The notes: generated from the letters alone by a model not told the origin. Positions 1 to 9,831 are shown, numbered from the stretch's first letter. The stretch: DNA of 38,797 nt from Heliophilum fasciatum (GCF_004341395.1 NZ_SLXT01000026.1:1-38797), one strand, 5' to 3'. Numbers and translations: made by a program.

Positions 1-1
1 A

Positions 2-526
2 CGGTTTGCGGCTATTTTCTTGATTAATTTGGAAAAAACACGGTTTCAACGGATACCATACTTGGTTCCATTGGGTTCCTGGACGGACTCTAATAACAAA
101 CTCTCCGTCAGCAGTGTCAAAGGATGGGCCAAAAACGGTGGTGGTTACTGCGCTGAAGAAGACCGGGCACAACGACATACGTTAGCCCTGCGTGATGTGG
201 CTTATGTTATCAAAGCCGACGTCGTTCTCCGGCCCCATGCCGATGCTGATGTAGCTAAATATCGGGATATTTTCCGGAGGCGTGTGCAAAAAGGGCAATA
301 TCACCACACTCCCTATTTGGGATGTCGCGAGTTTTCAGCGCATTTCTCGCCGGTCGATGAGGCGGAATCGCCCATTCCGTGGAGCGACGATTTAGGACGC
401 ATGTTATTTGACGTGCGTTATGATCAAGATTCATCCGGACGGGGACAGCCTATTTTCTTTCATGCTTTGATTGAAGATGGGATCATGAAGATACCACAGT
501 CGCTTTATGAGAGGAGAGATCGCTAA
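2..526 (+). CDS. cas5c: Cas5c (type I-C Cascade subunit / pre-crRNA endonuclease), 5'-truncated by window edge
   Basis: The reading frame is open from the first bases of the window, so the true start lies upstream. The visible part (about 175 residues) lacks some 40-60 N-terminal residues compared with the usual 210-240 of Cas5c. Seen: the conserved PYLGCREFSAHF segment typical of Cas5c/Cas5d, and a basic KTRFQR stretch near the cut edge. In type I-C there is no cas6, and Cas5c both binds the 5' handle of the crRNA and cleaves the repeat (family knowledge). Its stop codon directly abuts the TTG start of cas8c, so the genes are translationally coupled. A cas3 gene is expected just outside the window on the left but cannot be seen. 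Confidence 0.9.
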   Translation, partial: RFAAIFLINLEKTRFQRIPYLVPLGSWTDSNNKLSVSSVKGWAKNGGGYCAEEDRAQRHTLALRDVAYVIKADVVLRPHADADVAKYRDIFRRRVQKGQYHHTPYLGCREFSAHFSPVDEAESPIPWSDDLGRMLFDVRYDQDSSGRGQPIFFHALIEDGIMKIPQSLYERRDR

Positions 527-2332
527 TTGCTCATTCAACGATTGACAGAGTATGCGGAGACAGCAGGAATCCCACCGACAGGGTATCGGGAAGGGATCTT
601 ACATTGGTGGCTTGATCTTGATATGGAAGGAAATTTGCTGTCCCCCGAACCGATTCCATTGGTTACCGAAGAAAAAAAGAAAAAAGGAAAAATGATCGTA
701 CAACCAAGCGTCGGCAACCGAACCGTAGGCATTGTTCCCAATCTTCTTGCCGATAAAGCTGAGTATGTTTTGGGTATGCCCAAAGCAAAACCGGACCCCA
801 AAACAGAGCAACGACACCGTTCATTTGTCGAGTTGGTACGGGATTGCGCCAAGGTTACCGAAGCAAAGCAAGTTCAGGCAGTGCTGTTGTTTTTAGAACG
901 TTTCCAATGGGGTGACAGTTCCTTTCAACCAACTGGCATGACGGAAAGTGACATTGTAGCCTTTCGAGTCAATGGGGATATCGTTACCGATCTTGAAGCC
1001 GTACGGGCCTATTGGGCCGATAAGTATTGGCAACGCATGCTTGAAGAAGATGAAGCGAAGCCAAAAAGCAGTCGCAACAACAAAGCGGAAGCAAAACCAA
1101 AAAACGAAAGAAGCAATGAACTTGTCGAATGTATGGTATGTGGTTGCCGCTGCAGTCCCGTACCAAGGCACCCATATAAGTTGCCACGCATTCCAGGGGG
1201 ACAAACGTCCGGAAATGCATTGATATCAGCAAACAATAATGCCTTTGAATCATACGGATTGGAAGCGTCACTGATTGCGCCGATGTGCGCTACTTGTGTT
1301 GAAAAGTATGGTAAAGCAGCTATTCAATTAATTCAGTCTGATGAGAACAGCCTAGCAGTTGGACCTCTGCGTTATATTTTTTGGACAAAAGAACCAGTGG
1401 AATTCTCTTTTGTTCATTGCTTAACACAACCAGATCCCAAAGAAGTCAAAGCACTTCTGCTTTCGGCTAAAAAAGGGAGCAAGTTTGACGTCCAAGATAA
1501 AAATGCTTTTTATGCAGCCGCTTTATCAGCAAGCGGGGCGCGGGTTGTGTTGCGCAACTGGATTGAATGCCCTGTGCAAGAGGTTTCCCAAAACCTCGCC
1601 CGATGGTTTGAATTGCAAGATTTGGTGGGGACAGATGGGCAACCGGGTGAGCCGATGGGATTATATACCCTGGCAAGCTCGCTGTACCGGGATAAAAAAG
1701 ATGCACAAAAAAGCATGGTTGCTCAAGTTCCTCAGTCCATGCTTCGGGTTGCCATGAGCGGCGGTCCCTTGCCAACATGGTTACTCTATCAAGCGGTGAA
1801 ACGCAATCGTGCTCATGATGGACTTGATTCACTGTTTACGCTACGGGCACGAACAGCGTTGATTAAAGCTGTACTATTATCACAGCCAGGAAGAAAAGAA
1901 AGGGAGGGTATTATGGCCAGTTTGGATCCAAACAGTCGAGATACGGCCTATCGTTGCGGCAGATTGCTGGCGCTTCTCGAATCGATTCAAGAACAAGCCG
2001 TAAGTGCGCGCGCAACCGTTATTGATCGTTATTTTGGGGCAGCTTCGTCGTCACCTTCTACGGTATTTCCGATGTTGCTGCGGGGAGCACAAAATCACCT
2101 CGGTAAGATGCGCAAGATAGAAAAGAAAAAGGCAGCTTACAAAGCGTTGCAAGAGAAGATGGAAACTGTACTTGTAGGGTTAGAAAAATTCCCGAAAGTA
2201 TTAACGTTGGATGAGCAAGGTCTTTTTTCCTTAGGTTATTATCATCAGCGAGCGGAAGATCGTGCTTCCATGCACAAACATATCGAAGCCAAGAATGCAA
2301 AAAACGAAAAAAATAATGGAGGGAAAGAATAA
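527..2332 (+). CDS. cas8c: Cas8c (Csd1), large subunit of type I-C Cascade
   Basis: 601 residues, a normal length for Csd1/Cas8c, which recognises the PAM and helps recruit Cas3. The N-terminus (LIQRLTEYAETAGIPPTGYR) and the central block GGQTSGNALISANNNAFESYG are family hallmarks. Around residues 200-270 there are paired cysteines (CMVCGCRC and, after the central block, CATC) that could form a zinc site; I infer this from spacing only. A lysine-rich linker separates residues 1-165 from this core. The TTG start follows the cas5c stop directly, with GAGGAG about 12 nt upstream. The stop TAA shares one base with the ATG of cas7c. The C-terminus is highly charged (EKNNGGKE). Confidence 0.93.
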   Translation: MLIQRLTEYAETAGIPPTGYREGILHWWLDLDMEGNLLSPEPIPLVTEEKKKKGKMIVQPSVGNRTVGIVPNLLADKAEYVLGMPKAKPDPKTEQRHRSFVELVRDCAKVTEAKQVQAVLLFLERFQWGDSSFQPTGMTESDIVAFRVNGDIVTDLEAVRAYWADKYWQRMLEEDEAKPKSSRNNKAEAKPKNERSNELVECMVCGCRCSPVPRHPYKLPRIPGGQTSGNALISANNNAFESYGLEASLIAPMCATCVEKYGKAAIQLIQSDENSLAVGPLRYIFWTKEPVEFSFVHCLTQPDPKEVKALLLSAKKGSKFDVQDKNAFYAAALSASGARVVLRNWIECPVQEVSQNLARWFELQDLVGTDGQPGEPMGLYTLASSLYRDKKDAQKSMVAQVPQSMLRVAMSGGPLPTWLLYQAVKRNRAHDGLDSLFTLRARTALIKAVLLSQPGRKEREGIMASLDPNSRDTAYRCGRLLALLESIQEQAVSARATVIDRYFGAASSSPSTVFPMLLRGAQNHLGKMRKIEKKKAAYKALQEKMETVLVGLEKFPKVLTLDEQGLFSLGYYHQRAEDRASMHKHIEAKNAKNEKNNGGKE

Positions 2333-3255
2333 TGACGACGATTCCGGCCTATTTGAATCCCGAAAAACGCCATGATTTTGTGTTGCTTTTTGATGTGAAA
2401 GATGGCAATCCCAATGGTGATCCTGATGCAGGTAACTTGCCACGGATTGATCCTGAAACCATGCAAGGACTTGTCAGCGATGTATGCATGAAGCGCAAAG
2501 TAAGAAATTGGGTAGATGTAGTGTATGGTACAGACAGAAGCAATATGAAAATTTATGTACAGAACAAGGAAGCATTGAACTCTATTCATGCCCGTGCCTA
2601 TGAAGCGATTAATAAAAAATCGACCGGAAGCAAACAAAATGCAGGAGATGTAGAGGAAGCCAGGAAATGGATTTGTAACAACTTTTATGATGTTCGCACC
2701 TTTGGCGCGGTCATGACGACCGGTGTCAACTGCGGACAAGTTCGCGGTCCAGTACAGTTGACCTTTGCCCGATCGATTGATCGCATTATTCCCCAAGATG
2801 TTTCCATCACGCGGATGGCCGTCACGCGCCCGGAAGATATGGTTAATTTTGAAGTTGACGATGATGATAACGACAATAACAAAAAGAAAACGAATGAAAT
2901 GGGACGCAAGAGTTTTGTCCCCTATGGTTTATATCAAGGATTTGGGTTTTTCAATCCGACGCTGGCGGAACAAACCGGTTTTTCGCAAGAAGACTTGCGT
3001 ATCTTCTGGGAAGCAATGATGAATATGTGGGAAATCGATCGCTCGGCAAGCCGGGGCATGATTGCTTGCCGGGGTCTGTATATCTTCACCCATGATAAAA
3101 AATTCGGCTGTGCGCCGGCCCATCAGTTGTTCGAGCGTATTAGCGTGAATTTGTTAGATGATGTAGAGGCTCCGCGTGACTTCCAACAATACGAGGTTAC
3201 GGTTAACGAAGATAACCTGCCCGAAGGAATTACCCTGACACGATTGGTCGGATAA
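2332..3255 (+). CDS. cas7c: Cas7c (Csd2), backbone subunit of type I-C Cascade
   Basis: 307 residues, a typical Csd2/Cas7c size. This RRM-fold protein polymerises along the crRNA spacer. Diagnostic N-terminal motif FDVKDGNPNGDPDAGNLPR and downstream blocks FYDVRTFGAVM, CGQVRGPVQLTFARS and SVSITRMAV-like (here DVSITRMAVTR). An acidic/lysine insert (DDDDNDNNKKK) at about residues 178-190 precedes the conserved YGLYQGFGFFNP segment. The ATG overlaps the cas8c stop by one base (TAATG), and cas4 starts two bases after its stop, so this is one operon. Confidence 0.96.
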   Translation: MTTIPAYLNPEKRHDFVLLFDVKDGNPNGDPDAGNLPRIDPETMQGLVSDVCMKRKVRNWVDVVYGTDRSNMKIYVQNKEALNSIHARAYEAINKKSTGSKQNAGDVEEARKWICNNFYDVRTFGAVMTTGVNCGQVRGPVQLTFARSIDRIIPQDVSITRMAVTRPEDMVNFEVDDDDNDNNKKKTNEMGRKSFVPYGLYQGFGFFNPTLAEQTGFSQEDLRIFWEAMMNMWEIDRSASRGMIACRGLYIFTHDKKFGCAPAHQLFERISVNLLDDVEAPRDFQQYEVTVNEDNLPEGITLTRLVG

Positions 3256-3257
3256 AC

Positions 3258-3893
3258 ATGGCGGGAATGGAAGAATGGGACGATAAAGACCTTGTGATGA
3301 TTTCCGCAATTCAGCATTACAGCTATTGCCCGCGCCAGTGTGCATTGATTCATCTGGAACAAACATTTACTGAAAATATTCACACGATTCAGGGAAGATT
3401 TGTTCATGAAAAGGTGGATCAACCGGATTCGGTGATTACCGAAGGAATACGCTATGAAACAGCGTTGCCGCTTTGGTCGGGGCGTCTGGGGTTGATTGGA
3501 AAAGGCGATCTTGTAGAGTTTCATGGAGATATCCCTTATCCCGTGGAATACAAGCATGGCCGAAAAAAGCATCAAATCCATGATGAGTTACAGCTATGTG
3601 CTCAGGCGATGTGCTTAGAAGAGATGTTGGATTGTGCTGTTCCCAAGGGTGCTGTTTTTTATTTTTCATCACGTAAGCGAAGAGAAGTGCTATTCTCACC
3701 GATACTGCGCCAAAAAGTTGAGGAAATTACCCTGCATATCCGTGAATTATTCAAGGACGGTCAACTTCCGCCAGCCGTTGCCGATACACGATGTAACGAA
3801 TGTTCTTTGAGTGAATCCTGTGTCCCAGAATTAGTTGGAAATCGTTCGACACTTAAACGGCTAACTAAAGAGTTGTTTACTGTTAATCAATGA
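3258..3893 (+). CDS. cas4: Cas4 exonuclease of the type I-C adaptation module
   Basis: 211-residue Cas4, a RecB-like nuclease with an iron-sulfur cluster that trims prespacers and selects PAM-proximal ends with Cas1-Cas2 (family knowledge). Seen: YSYCPRQCALIH near residue 20 with the first cluster cysteine, the nuclease residues in the GKGDLVEF and YPVEYKHGR blocks, the QLCAQAMCLEE motif, and the C-terminal cysteine cluster CNECSLSESC. The start is uncertain: ATG at 3258 has no convincing ribosome binding site, and in-frame ATGs at 3267 and 3297 are alternatives. It sits between cas7c and cas1, the standard I-C order. Confidence 0.93.
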   Translation: MAGMEEWDDKDLVMISAIQHYSYCPRQCALIHLEQTFTENIHTIQGRFVHEKVDQPDSVITEGIRYETALPLWSGRLGLIGKGDLVEFHGDIPYPVEYKHGRKKHQIHDELQLCAQAMCLEEMLDCAVPKGAVFYFSSRKRREVLFSPILRQKVEEITLHIRELFKDGQLPPAVADTRCNECSLSESCVPELVGNRSTLKRLTKELFTVNQ

Positions 3894-3918
3894 ACTTCCA
3901 TCAGCATGGAGGGATGAA

Positions 3919-4950
3919 ATGAGTGTTCTGCTAAACACGTTGTATGTCATGACGCATGGAACTCGCTTACGACTGGATCATGAGACGGTATGCATGGAAG
4001 CGGAAAATGGCAACAAGCAACTAATACCGCTTCACCACTTAAGTGGCATTGTTTGTATTGGCAATATCATTGTCAGCCCTCCTTTGATGATGAAATGTGC
4101 AGATGAAGGGCGTAGTATTACTTTCTTAGAAACCAATGGTGCCTTCAAGGCCAGAGTAGAAGGACCTGTTTCCGGTAATGTGTTGTTACGCCAGGCACAG
4201 TATCAAATGCTTGGGCAGAAAGAGAAACAAGTCGAGTTAGTGCGTGCAATGATCGCAGGTAAGATTCAAAATATGCGTAGTTTGCTCATGCGGGCTGCCC
4301 GCGAAACGAGTCATGAAGATGATGAAACGGTGCTTCGTAAAGCGGCCAACGCACTGGCAATCGCTTTAAAACACCTTCAAATGGCCGATGACATAAACCA
4401 GATCCGGGGAATTGAGGGTGAATCCAGTAAAAACTACTTTCAAGCATTCTCCGCAATGATTCGTGTCCAGCGGGATTCATTTCAGATGAACGGAAGGAAT
4501 CGCCGGCCACCGCTTGATCCGATCAATGCAGTACTATCATTTTTATATACGTTGCTCATGCATGACTGCAAAGGGGCAATCGAAAGTGTTGGCCTTGATC
4601 CCCAAGTAGGATTCTTGCATACACTACGTCCGGGGCGGCAATCACTGGCCCTCGATATTATGGAGGAATTACGCTCTATATTTGCTGATCGATTGGCACT
4701 CACCTTAATAAACCGTCAACAAATCGGCCCGAATGATTTTGAATCTCGACCAGGTGGTGCTATCTATCTGAATGAAAAAGGGAAGAAGGAGGTGGTAATC
4801 GCTTATCAAAAACGAAAGCAAGATGAATTATTACATCCGGTTTTAAATCGAAAAGTAGCCTTTGGACTAATCCCCTTTGTTCAAGCAAGACTGCTGGCCC
4901 GATATATGCGCGGTGATGCAGATAGCTACATTCCCTACCTATACAAATAG
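3919..4950 (+). CDS. cas1: Cas1 integrase, type I-C
   Basis: 343 residues, the expected Cas1 length. Catalytic residues are visible as E166 (GIEGESSKNYF), H234 (GFLHTLRPGRQSLALDIMEE) and the acidic D246/E249. With Cas2 it integrates prespacers at the leader end of the array at 5447. The ATG at 3919 follows a GGAGGG site 7 nt upstream, supporting this start. A 25-base gap separates it from cas4, and cas2 follows after about 23 bases. Confidence 0.97.
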   Translation: MSVLLNTLYVMTHGTRLRLDHETVCMEAENGNKQLIPLHHLSGIVCIGNIIVSPPLMMKCADEGRSITFLETNGAFKARVEGPVSGNVLLRQAQYQMLGQKEKQVELVRAMIAGKIQNMRSLLMRAARETSHEDDETVLRKAANALAIALKHLQMADDINQIRGIEGESSKNYFQAFSAMIRVQRDSFQMNGRNRRPPLDPINAVLSFLYTLLMHDCKGAIESVGLDPQVGFLHTLRPGRQSLALDIMEELRSIFADRLALTLINRQQIGPNDFESRPGGAIYLNEKGKKEVVIAYQKRKQDELLHPVLNRKVAFGLIPFVQARLLARYMRGDADSYIPYLYK

Positions 4951-4973
4951 TAATTTCATGATGGGGTGATAGT

Positions 4974-5264
4974 ATACAAATCTTAGTCACCTATGATGTA
5001 TCAACAGATACACCGGAAGGGCGAAAACGGTTGCGTAAAGTGGCTCAGGCATGTAAGGATTTTGGTCAGCGTGTGCAAAAATCAGTATTTGAGTGTACAG
5101 TAAGTGAAGTTCAATATGAGCGATTTGTGCATAGATTGTTGGCACATATTGATAAAAAGGAAGACAGCTTACGCATCTATCGATTAAGAGAGCCAAAGGA
5201 AACCAGTGTAAGGGTTTATGGCATTGATTTGTATGTTAATTTTGAGGAGCCACTTGTTTTTTGA
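4974..5264 (+). CDS. cas2: Cas2, type I-C, apparently with a non-canonical ATA start
   Basis: The frame encodes a full Cas2 of about 96 residues: QILVTYDVSTDTPEGRKRL, then GQRVQKSVFEC and the C-terminal VRVYGIDLYVN. Cas2 is the ferredoxin-like dimer bridging two Cas1 dimers. There is no ATG, GTG or TTG in frame between the upstream stop (TGA at 4959) and the conserved first beta strand. The expected start position holds ATA (4974), about 7 nt after GGGGTGAT, a good Shine-Dalgarno match. The first canonical in-frame start (TTG 5031) would remove the beta-1 strand with the conserved YDVS aspartate. Either ATA is used, the gene has lost its start codon, or there is a sequencing error. Confidence 0.88.
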   Translation: MQILVTYDVSTDTPEGRKRLRKVAQACKDFGQRVQKSVFECTVSEVQYERFVHRLLAHIDKKEDSLRIYRLREPKETSVRVYGIDLYVNFEEPLVF

Positions 5265-5446
5265 TTGGTGCGCGAACCTATATCGCTAGGGAAATTATGG
5301 GGGGGTTCGCGAATGTGAAAAAAGATTGATGGGACAAGCATTGTAGAAAAAATAGCGAAGCAAAAAAGATTGAATTGTACGGTTCAACAAGTGGTTCGCG
5401 AAATTAACTTCTGGGGCACTGTTAGATCAGGGGATCCAGCCTCGGT
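5265..5446. promoter_or_regulatory. Leader of the type I-C array
   Basis: 182 bases between the cas2 stop and the first repeat, without an open gene. It holds an inverted pair CGCGAACC (5271-5278) and GGTTCGCG (5304-5311), and a second direct copy of GGTTCGCG at 5393-5400, about 47 bases before the first repeat. A/T-rich tracts lie between them. The orientation agrees with the repeat ending in ATTGAAAC on this strand and with the degenerate repeats at the far end. It is expected to carry the array promoter and the integration-recognition elements. Confidence 0.8.
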
Positions 5447-8400
5447 GTTGCACCCAGCTTGATTGCTGGGTGAGGATTGAAACTTTAATAATTACCGTAT
5501 TATGATACCCCGACAATTGTTGCACCCAGCTTGATTGCTGGGTGAGGATTGAAACAGGTTGTGTTTTGCGAATTGATCGGCCTCGTTGAGGGTTGCACCC
5601 AGCTTGATTGCTGGGTGAGGATTGAAACAAAGCAGCGCTGATGAACGCCGGGCGGCGATCAAGTTGCACCCAGCTTGATTGCTGGGTGAGGATTGAAACG
5701 AAAACCTATACCAATCCTATCTCCAAGCCAGGAAAGTTGCACCCAGCTTGATTGCTGGGTGAGGATTGAAACTCGTAGTGGACCCATTTGGTACGGGAGG
5801 GGGTGGGTTGCACCCAGCTTGATTGCTGGGTGAGGATTGAAACTACACGATCGTGGAACTTAAAAAGACGGTAGACCGTTGCACCCAGCTTGATTGCTGG
5901 GTGAGGATTGAAACTCCGCTGGTTGCGTCACCGCTTCCGCTGGGGGCTGCGTTGCACCCAGCTTGATTGCTGGGTGAGGATTGAAACAATACACGGTAAG
6001 CGGCCCATTGGACCACCCTGTCCTGTTGCACCCAGCTTGATTGCTGGGTGAGGATTGAAACGACGCCCAAGTAGTCGAAAAAGTGATCGGGCTGCGTTGC
6101 ACCCAGCTTGATTGCTGGGTGAGGATTGAAACACATGAATTCCTCCATTAACCCCGCAGCCGGGACCGTTGCACCCAGCTTGATTGCTGGGTGAGGATTG
6201 AAACTGCACCTGGTAGACGGGGCCCGCTGGCTGCTGGTGTTGCACCCAGCTTGATTGCTGGGTGAGGATTGAAACCGACAAAGCAATACCCCCCACCCTT
6301 TCCGGGCAGGGTTGCACCCAGCTTGATTGCTGGGTGAGGATTGAAACCAAGGTAATCACCCTACCCCTTCATTTTACGTCCCGTTGCACCCAGCTTGATT
6401 GCTGGGTGAGGATTGAAACCGCACGCGGAATTGAAACCTAACCATCCATACTCAGGGTTGCACCCAGCTTGATTGCTGGGTGAGGATTGAAACATCATGT
6501 TAGTTTGCCACCTCCGTGATGGTTTGTGTTGCACCCAGCTTGATTGCTGGGTGAGGATTGAAACGGCAAACGGATACCCCCCACCCTGCCCAGGATAGGG
6601 TTGCACCCAGCTTGATTGCTGGGTGAGGATTGAAACACTGGTCGAAATCTGTCCTACTTCGTCAGGGTATAGTTGCACCCAGCTTGATTGCTGGGTGAGG
6701 ATTGAAACTCACCCCCTGAATGAATATTTCCATCTACATACTGTTGCACCCAGCTTGATTGCTGGGTGAGGATTGAAACACCCCCAAAGCAGCAGCCCCT
6801 TACAGCCTGATTCGTGTTGCACCCAGCTTGATTGCTGGGTGAGGATTGAAACCGTTGTCCCGTAATTGCTCTTTTTCCACCCCGTGGTTGCACCCAGCTT
6901 GATTGCTGGGTGAGGATTGAAACGATAGACGAATCAGGCGTACCTGTGCCAAGCGTTAAGTTGCACCCAGCTTGATTGCTGGGTGAGGATTGAAACTGTT
7001 ATCACTAATGAAGGTTTTCAAATGGCCGATGTTGCACCCAGCTTGATTGCTGGGTGAGGATTGAAACTTCATAACTCATGTTATCATACATATGGCAAGC
7101 ACTGTTGCACCCAGCTTGATTGCTGGGTGAGGATTGAAACTTGACGTGGGGACGGTTGACGGTGCAGAAGTGATTGGTTGCACCCAGCTTGATTGCTGGG
7201 TGAGGATTGAAACAATTTAAGGGGATTTTATGTTTAGCCTGAGTCATCGTTGCACCCAGCTTGATTGCTGGGTGAGGATTGAAACCGTATCGATTGACTT
7301 TTCTGTGCTTGTATTCAACCGTTGCACCCAGCTTGATTGCTGGGTGAGGATTGAAACCCAAGAGAATCAAACAATGGTTTAAGTGCCAAATGGTTGCACC
7401 CAGCTTGATTGCTGGGTGAGGATTGAAACGCCTACCGCCTTGATGACAGCATCGCCGTAGCGACTGGGTTGCACCCAGCTTGATTGCTGGGTGAGGATTG
7501 AAACATCACGCATCTTGATGTACCAGTCGGTGATGTCGCGTTGCACCCAGCTTGATTGCTGGGTGAGGATTGAAACAATACGCAGTAAGCCGCCCACTGG
7601 ACCACCCTGTCGTTGCACCCAGCTTGATTGCTGGGTGAGGATTGAAACTTCCCAGCGGGGGCGGTAGATGATCCGCTGCTGCTTGTTGCACCCAGCTTGA
7701 TTGCTGGGTGAGGATTGAAACCCCAAAGACGGCCACGGACTTTGCCCCGCTGATGGTTGCACCCAGCTTGATTGCTGGGTGAGGATTGAAACCGATTTCG
7801 TTCATCATCCTTCCACCTCCCGGGTTGCACCCAGCTTGATTGCTGGGTGAGGATTGAAACAGCTATGCGCCCAAACCGGGTGCAGACGAAATCATGTTGC
7901 ACCCAGCTTGATTGCTGGGTGAGGATTGAAACTACGCCGACGACGTGCTCAACGGACTATACGTGCCGTTGCACCCAGCTTGATTGCTGGGTGAGGATTG
8001 AAACGATAAAATTACTACCCGGAATCGCTACCCTGGCCGTTGCACCCAGCTTGATTGCTGGGTGAGGATTGAAACACACTGGCGATATTGACGTCATCGG
8101 CGCCAAACGGGTTGCACCCAGCTTGATTGCTGGGTGAGGATTGAAACACCCTCGATGATGACGAGGGGCTTTGTTGGGTCGCGTTGCACCCAGCTTGATT
8201 GCTGGGTGAGGATTGAAACAATTCCAAGCGAAGGCAATCCCACAGGAAGATCTCGTTGCACCCAGCTTGATTGCTGGGTGAGGATTGAAACCAGTTGCCG
8301 CCACGATACGGGAGTCGCTATCGGCGTTGCACCCAGCTTGATTGCTGGGTGAGGATTGAAACCGGAGCACCGGGAATTGAACAAGAACCGCATCAAAGTT

Positions 8401-9230
8401 GCACCCAGCTTGATTGCTGGGTGAGGATTGAAACACGTCCGAGTTAATAACACTCCACTCGACGCCCTCGGTTGCACCCAGCTTGATTGCTGGGTGAGGA
8501 TTGAAACAAGTTGAAGCAACTACCGAGTGGTGGCCGATTCCCGTTGCACCCAGCTTGATTGCTGGGTGAGGATTGAAACATGGGGCTAGTATAGCTTATT
8601 ACCGTAAATTTTTTTAGTTGCACCCAGCTTGATTGCTGGGTGAGGATTGAAACACAGTACGGTTTACGCGCATCTTTGCATACTTGCCGTTGCACCCAGC
8701 TTGATTGCTGGGTGAGGATTGAAACTAGCGATGAAGAATCTTCCGATTTGGTTGTGGTTGGTTGCACCCGGCTTGATTGCCGGGTGAGGATTGAAACTTC
8801 AGCACATCGATGAGCGTATGGCCGATTTTAATGTTGCACCCGGCTTGATTGCCGGGTGAGGATTGAAATACCCGAAGCGAGATCAAGATGGATTCCACGA
8901 CTGCGGTTGCACCCGGCTTGATTGCTGGGTGAGGATTGAAACAGCTACGGCGGCAACGAAAACGTCGAGGGCATGGCGTTGCACCCAGCTTGATTGCTGG
9001 GTGAGGATTGAAACATTCCACGCAGAATGATAACGTTGTGCATTTTGGCGTTGCACCCAGCTTGATTGCTGGGTGAGGATTGAAACACTGTCTGGTTCTC
9101 CAGTCCGGTTTTCGCCGTGATTGTTGCACCCAGCTTGATTGCTGGGTGAGGATTGAAACACGTAATTCTCGACGCAAAGGTATCCCTCACTTTGTTGCAC
9201 CCGGCTTGATTGCCGGGTGAGGATTGGCTT
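5447..9230 (+). CRISPR. CRISPR array 1, type I-C, 53 repeats / 52 spacers
   Basis: 37-base repeat beginning GTTGCACCCAGCTTG and ending GAGGATTGAAAC, with spacers mostly 34-37 bases (range about 31-38). Each repeat can form an 8-bp hairpin CACCCAGC/GCTGGGTG around a TTGATT loop, as expected for Cas5c-processed repeats. Repeats 1-46 appear identical. Near the far end, the copies at 8761, 8833 and 9194 carry paired A-to-G and T-to-C changes in the stem, and 8906 carries only one of them. The last repeat (9194) also breaks down at its 3' end (GGATTG then GCTTGAAAA). Leader end is left, trailer right. Translated open frames across this array on either strand are artefacts of the repeat. Confidence 0.99.
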
Positions 9231-9402
9231 GAAAATATGCAACTCCAAAAATGATCGTAAAGCCGAATAATAAAAGGAACGAGCAGGAGAAGAGACGTGA
9301 AGAGAGAAAAAATGAAGAACGAACCTGAAAAAAGGCGCACAAAAACAGAGTCGCAAGGGTGAGAGTTTGCGGCCCTGAATTCCATGTGGGATGGGGATGT
9401 CG
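9231..9402. other. Purine-rich trailer after array 1, no gene seen
   Basis: A purine-rich stretch of many short A and GA runs follows the degenerate last repeat. I see no intrinsic terminator hairpin here, unlike after arrays 2, 3 and 4, and no credible coding region. Confidence 0.5.
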
Positions 9403-9609
9403 CTAGCTTCCGGTTCGTGGTTTGGGCGGGCGTCCCCGGCGACGAGGAAGGGGTTTTTCTCGATCGCTGGGACGCTCGTTTTTATCATGAGAAGAAGCTT
9501 CTTTCAAGGCGGATGCTTTTGACCGACTCTTTTGTGGCTTCATTTGTTCATGTTCATCATCCCCAAGTACCGACATCGTGTTCACCACCGTTTGAGACGA
9601 AGCCGGCAA
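9403..9609 (-). CDS. Small basic ORF of doubtful reality
   Basis: A 68-codon frame on the minus strand (TTG at 9609, or ATG at 9576). The peptide is hydrophilic and low-complexity and ends in a run of arginines followed by GRPPKPRTGS, which resembles an AT-hook (GRP core). No good ribosome binding site is visible and I recognise no family. It may be a remnant of a larger decayed gene, since the surrounding 600 bases hold nothing intact. Confidence 0.2.
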   Translation of the reverse strand: MPASSQTVVNTMSVLGDDEHEQMKPQKSRSKASALKEASSHDKNERPSDREKPLPRRRGRPPKPRTGS

Positions 9610-9831
9610 ACCGTCATGTTTAAGTTACATTCACAAAAGGCGGTGCACAAAGGGGGCTGCGGTGCAGTTTAAAACGCGCGCTCAATGGCCGCAAAATTCT
9701 CTTGCTAGTACGGTAATCATCCCTGATCCATTGCATCGCGCAACGAATGAGATGATAATAGACGGAGACCATATTTTGGTTTCATTGATGTTGATTTAGA
9801 AAGATTGATATTGATGCTTCGGGAGGTAGCG

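Noticed and set aside
4966-4986. GTG at 4966 as the start of the I-C cas2
   Set aside because: It is in the wrong frame and reaches a stop after six codons (TAG at 4984).
6421-6456. Spacer containing GGAATTGAAACC, like the 3' end of a repeat
   Set aside because: Only the last 8-9 bases match and flanking repeats are intact with normal spacing, so it is probably coincidence or a target that happens to carry the motif, not a deleted repeat.
5447-9230. Many long open frames on both strands across array 1
   Set aside because: They are translations of the repeat (for example FQSSPSNQAGCN) joined through spacers of varying length, without ribosome binding sites or protein character.
8883-9488. 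201- and 146-codon minus-strand frames spanning the array 1 end and trailer
   Set aside because: The right-hand part has no family pattern and the left-hand part is repeat translation.
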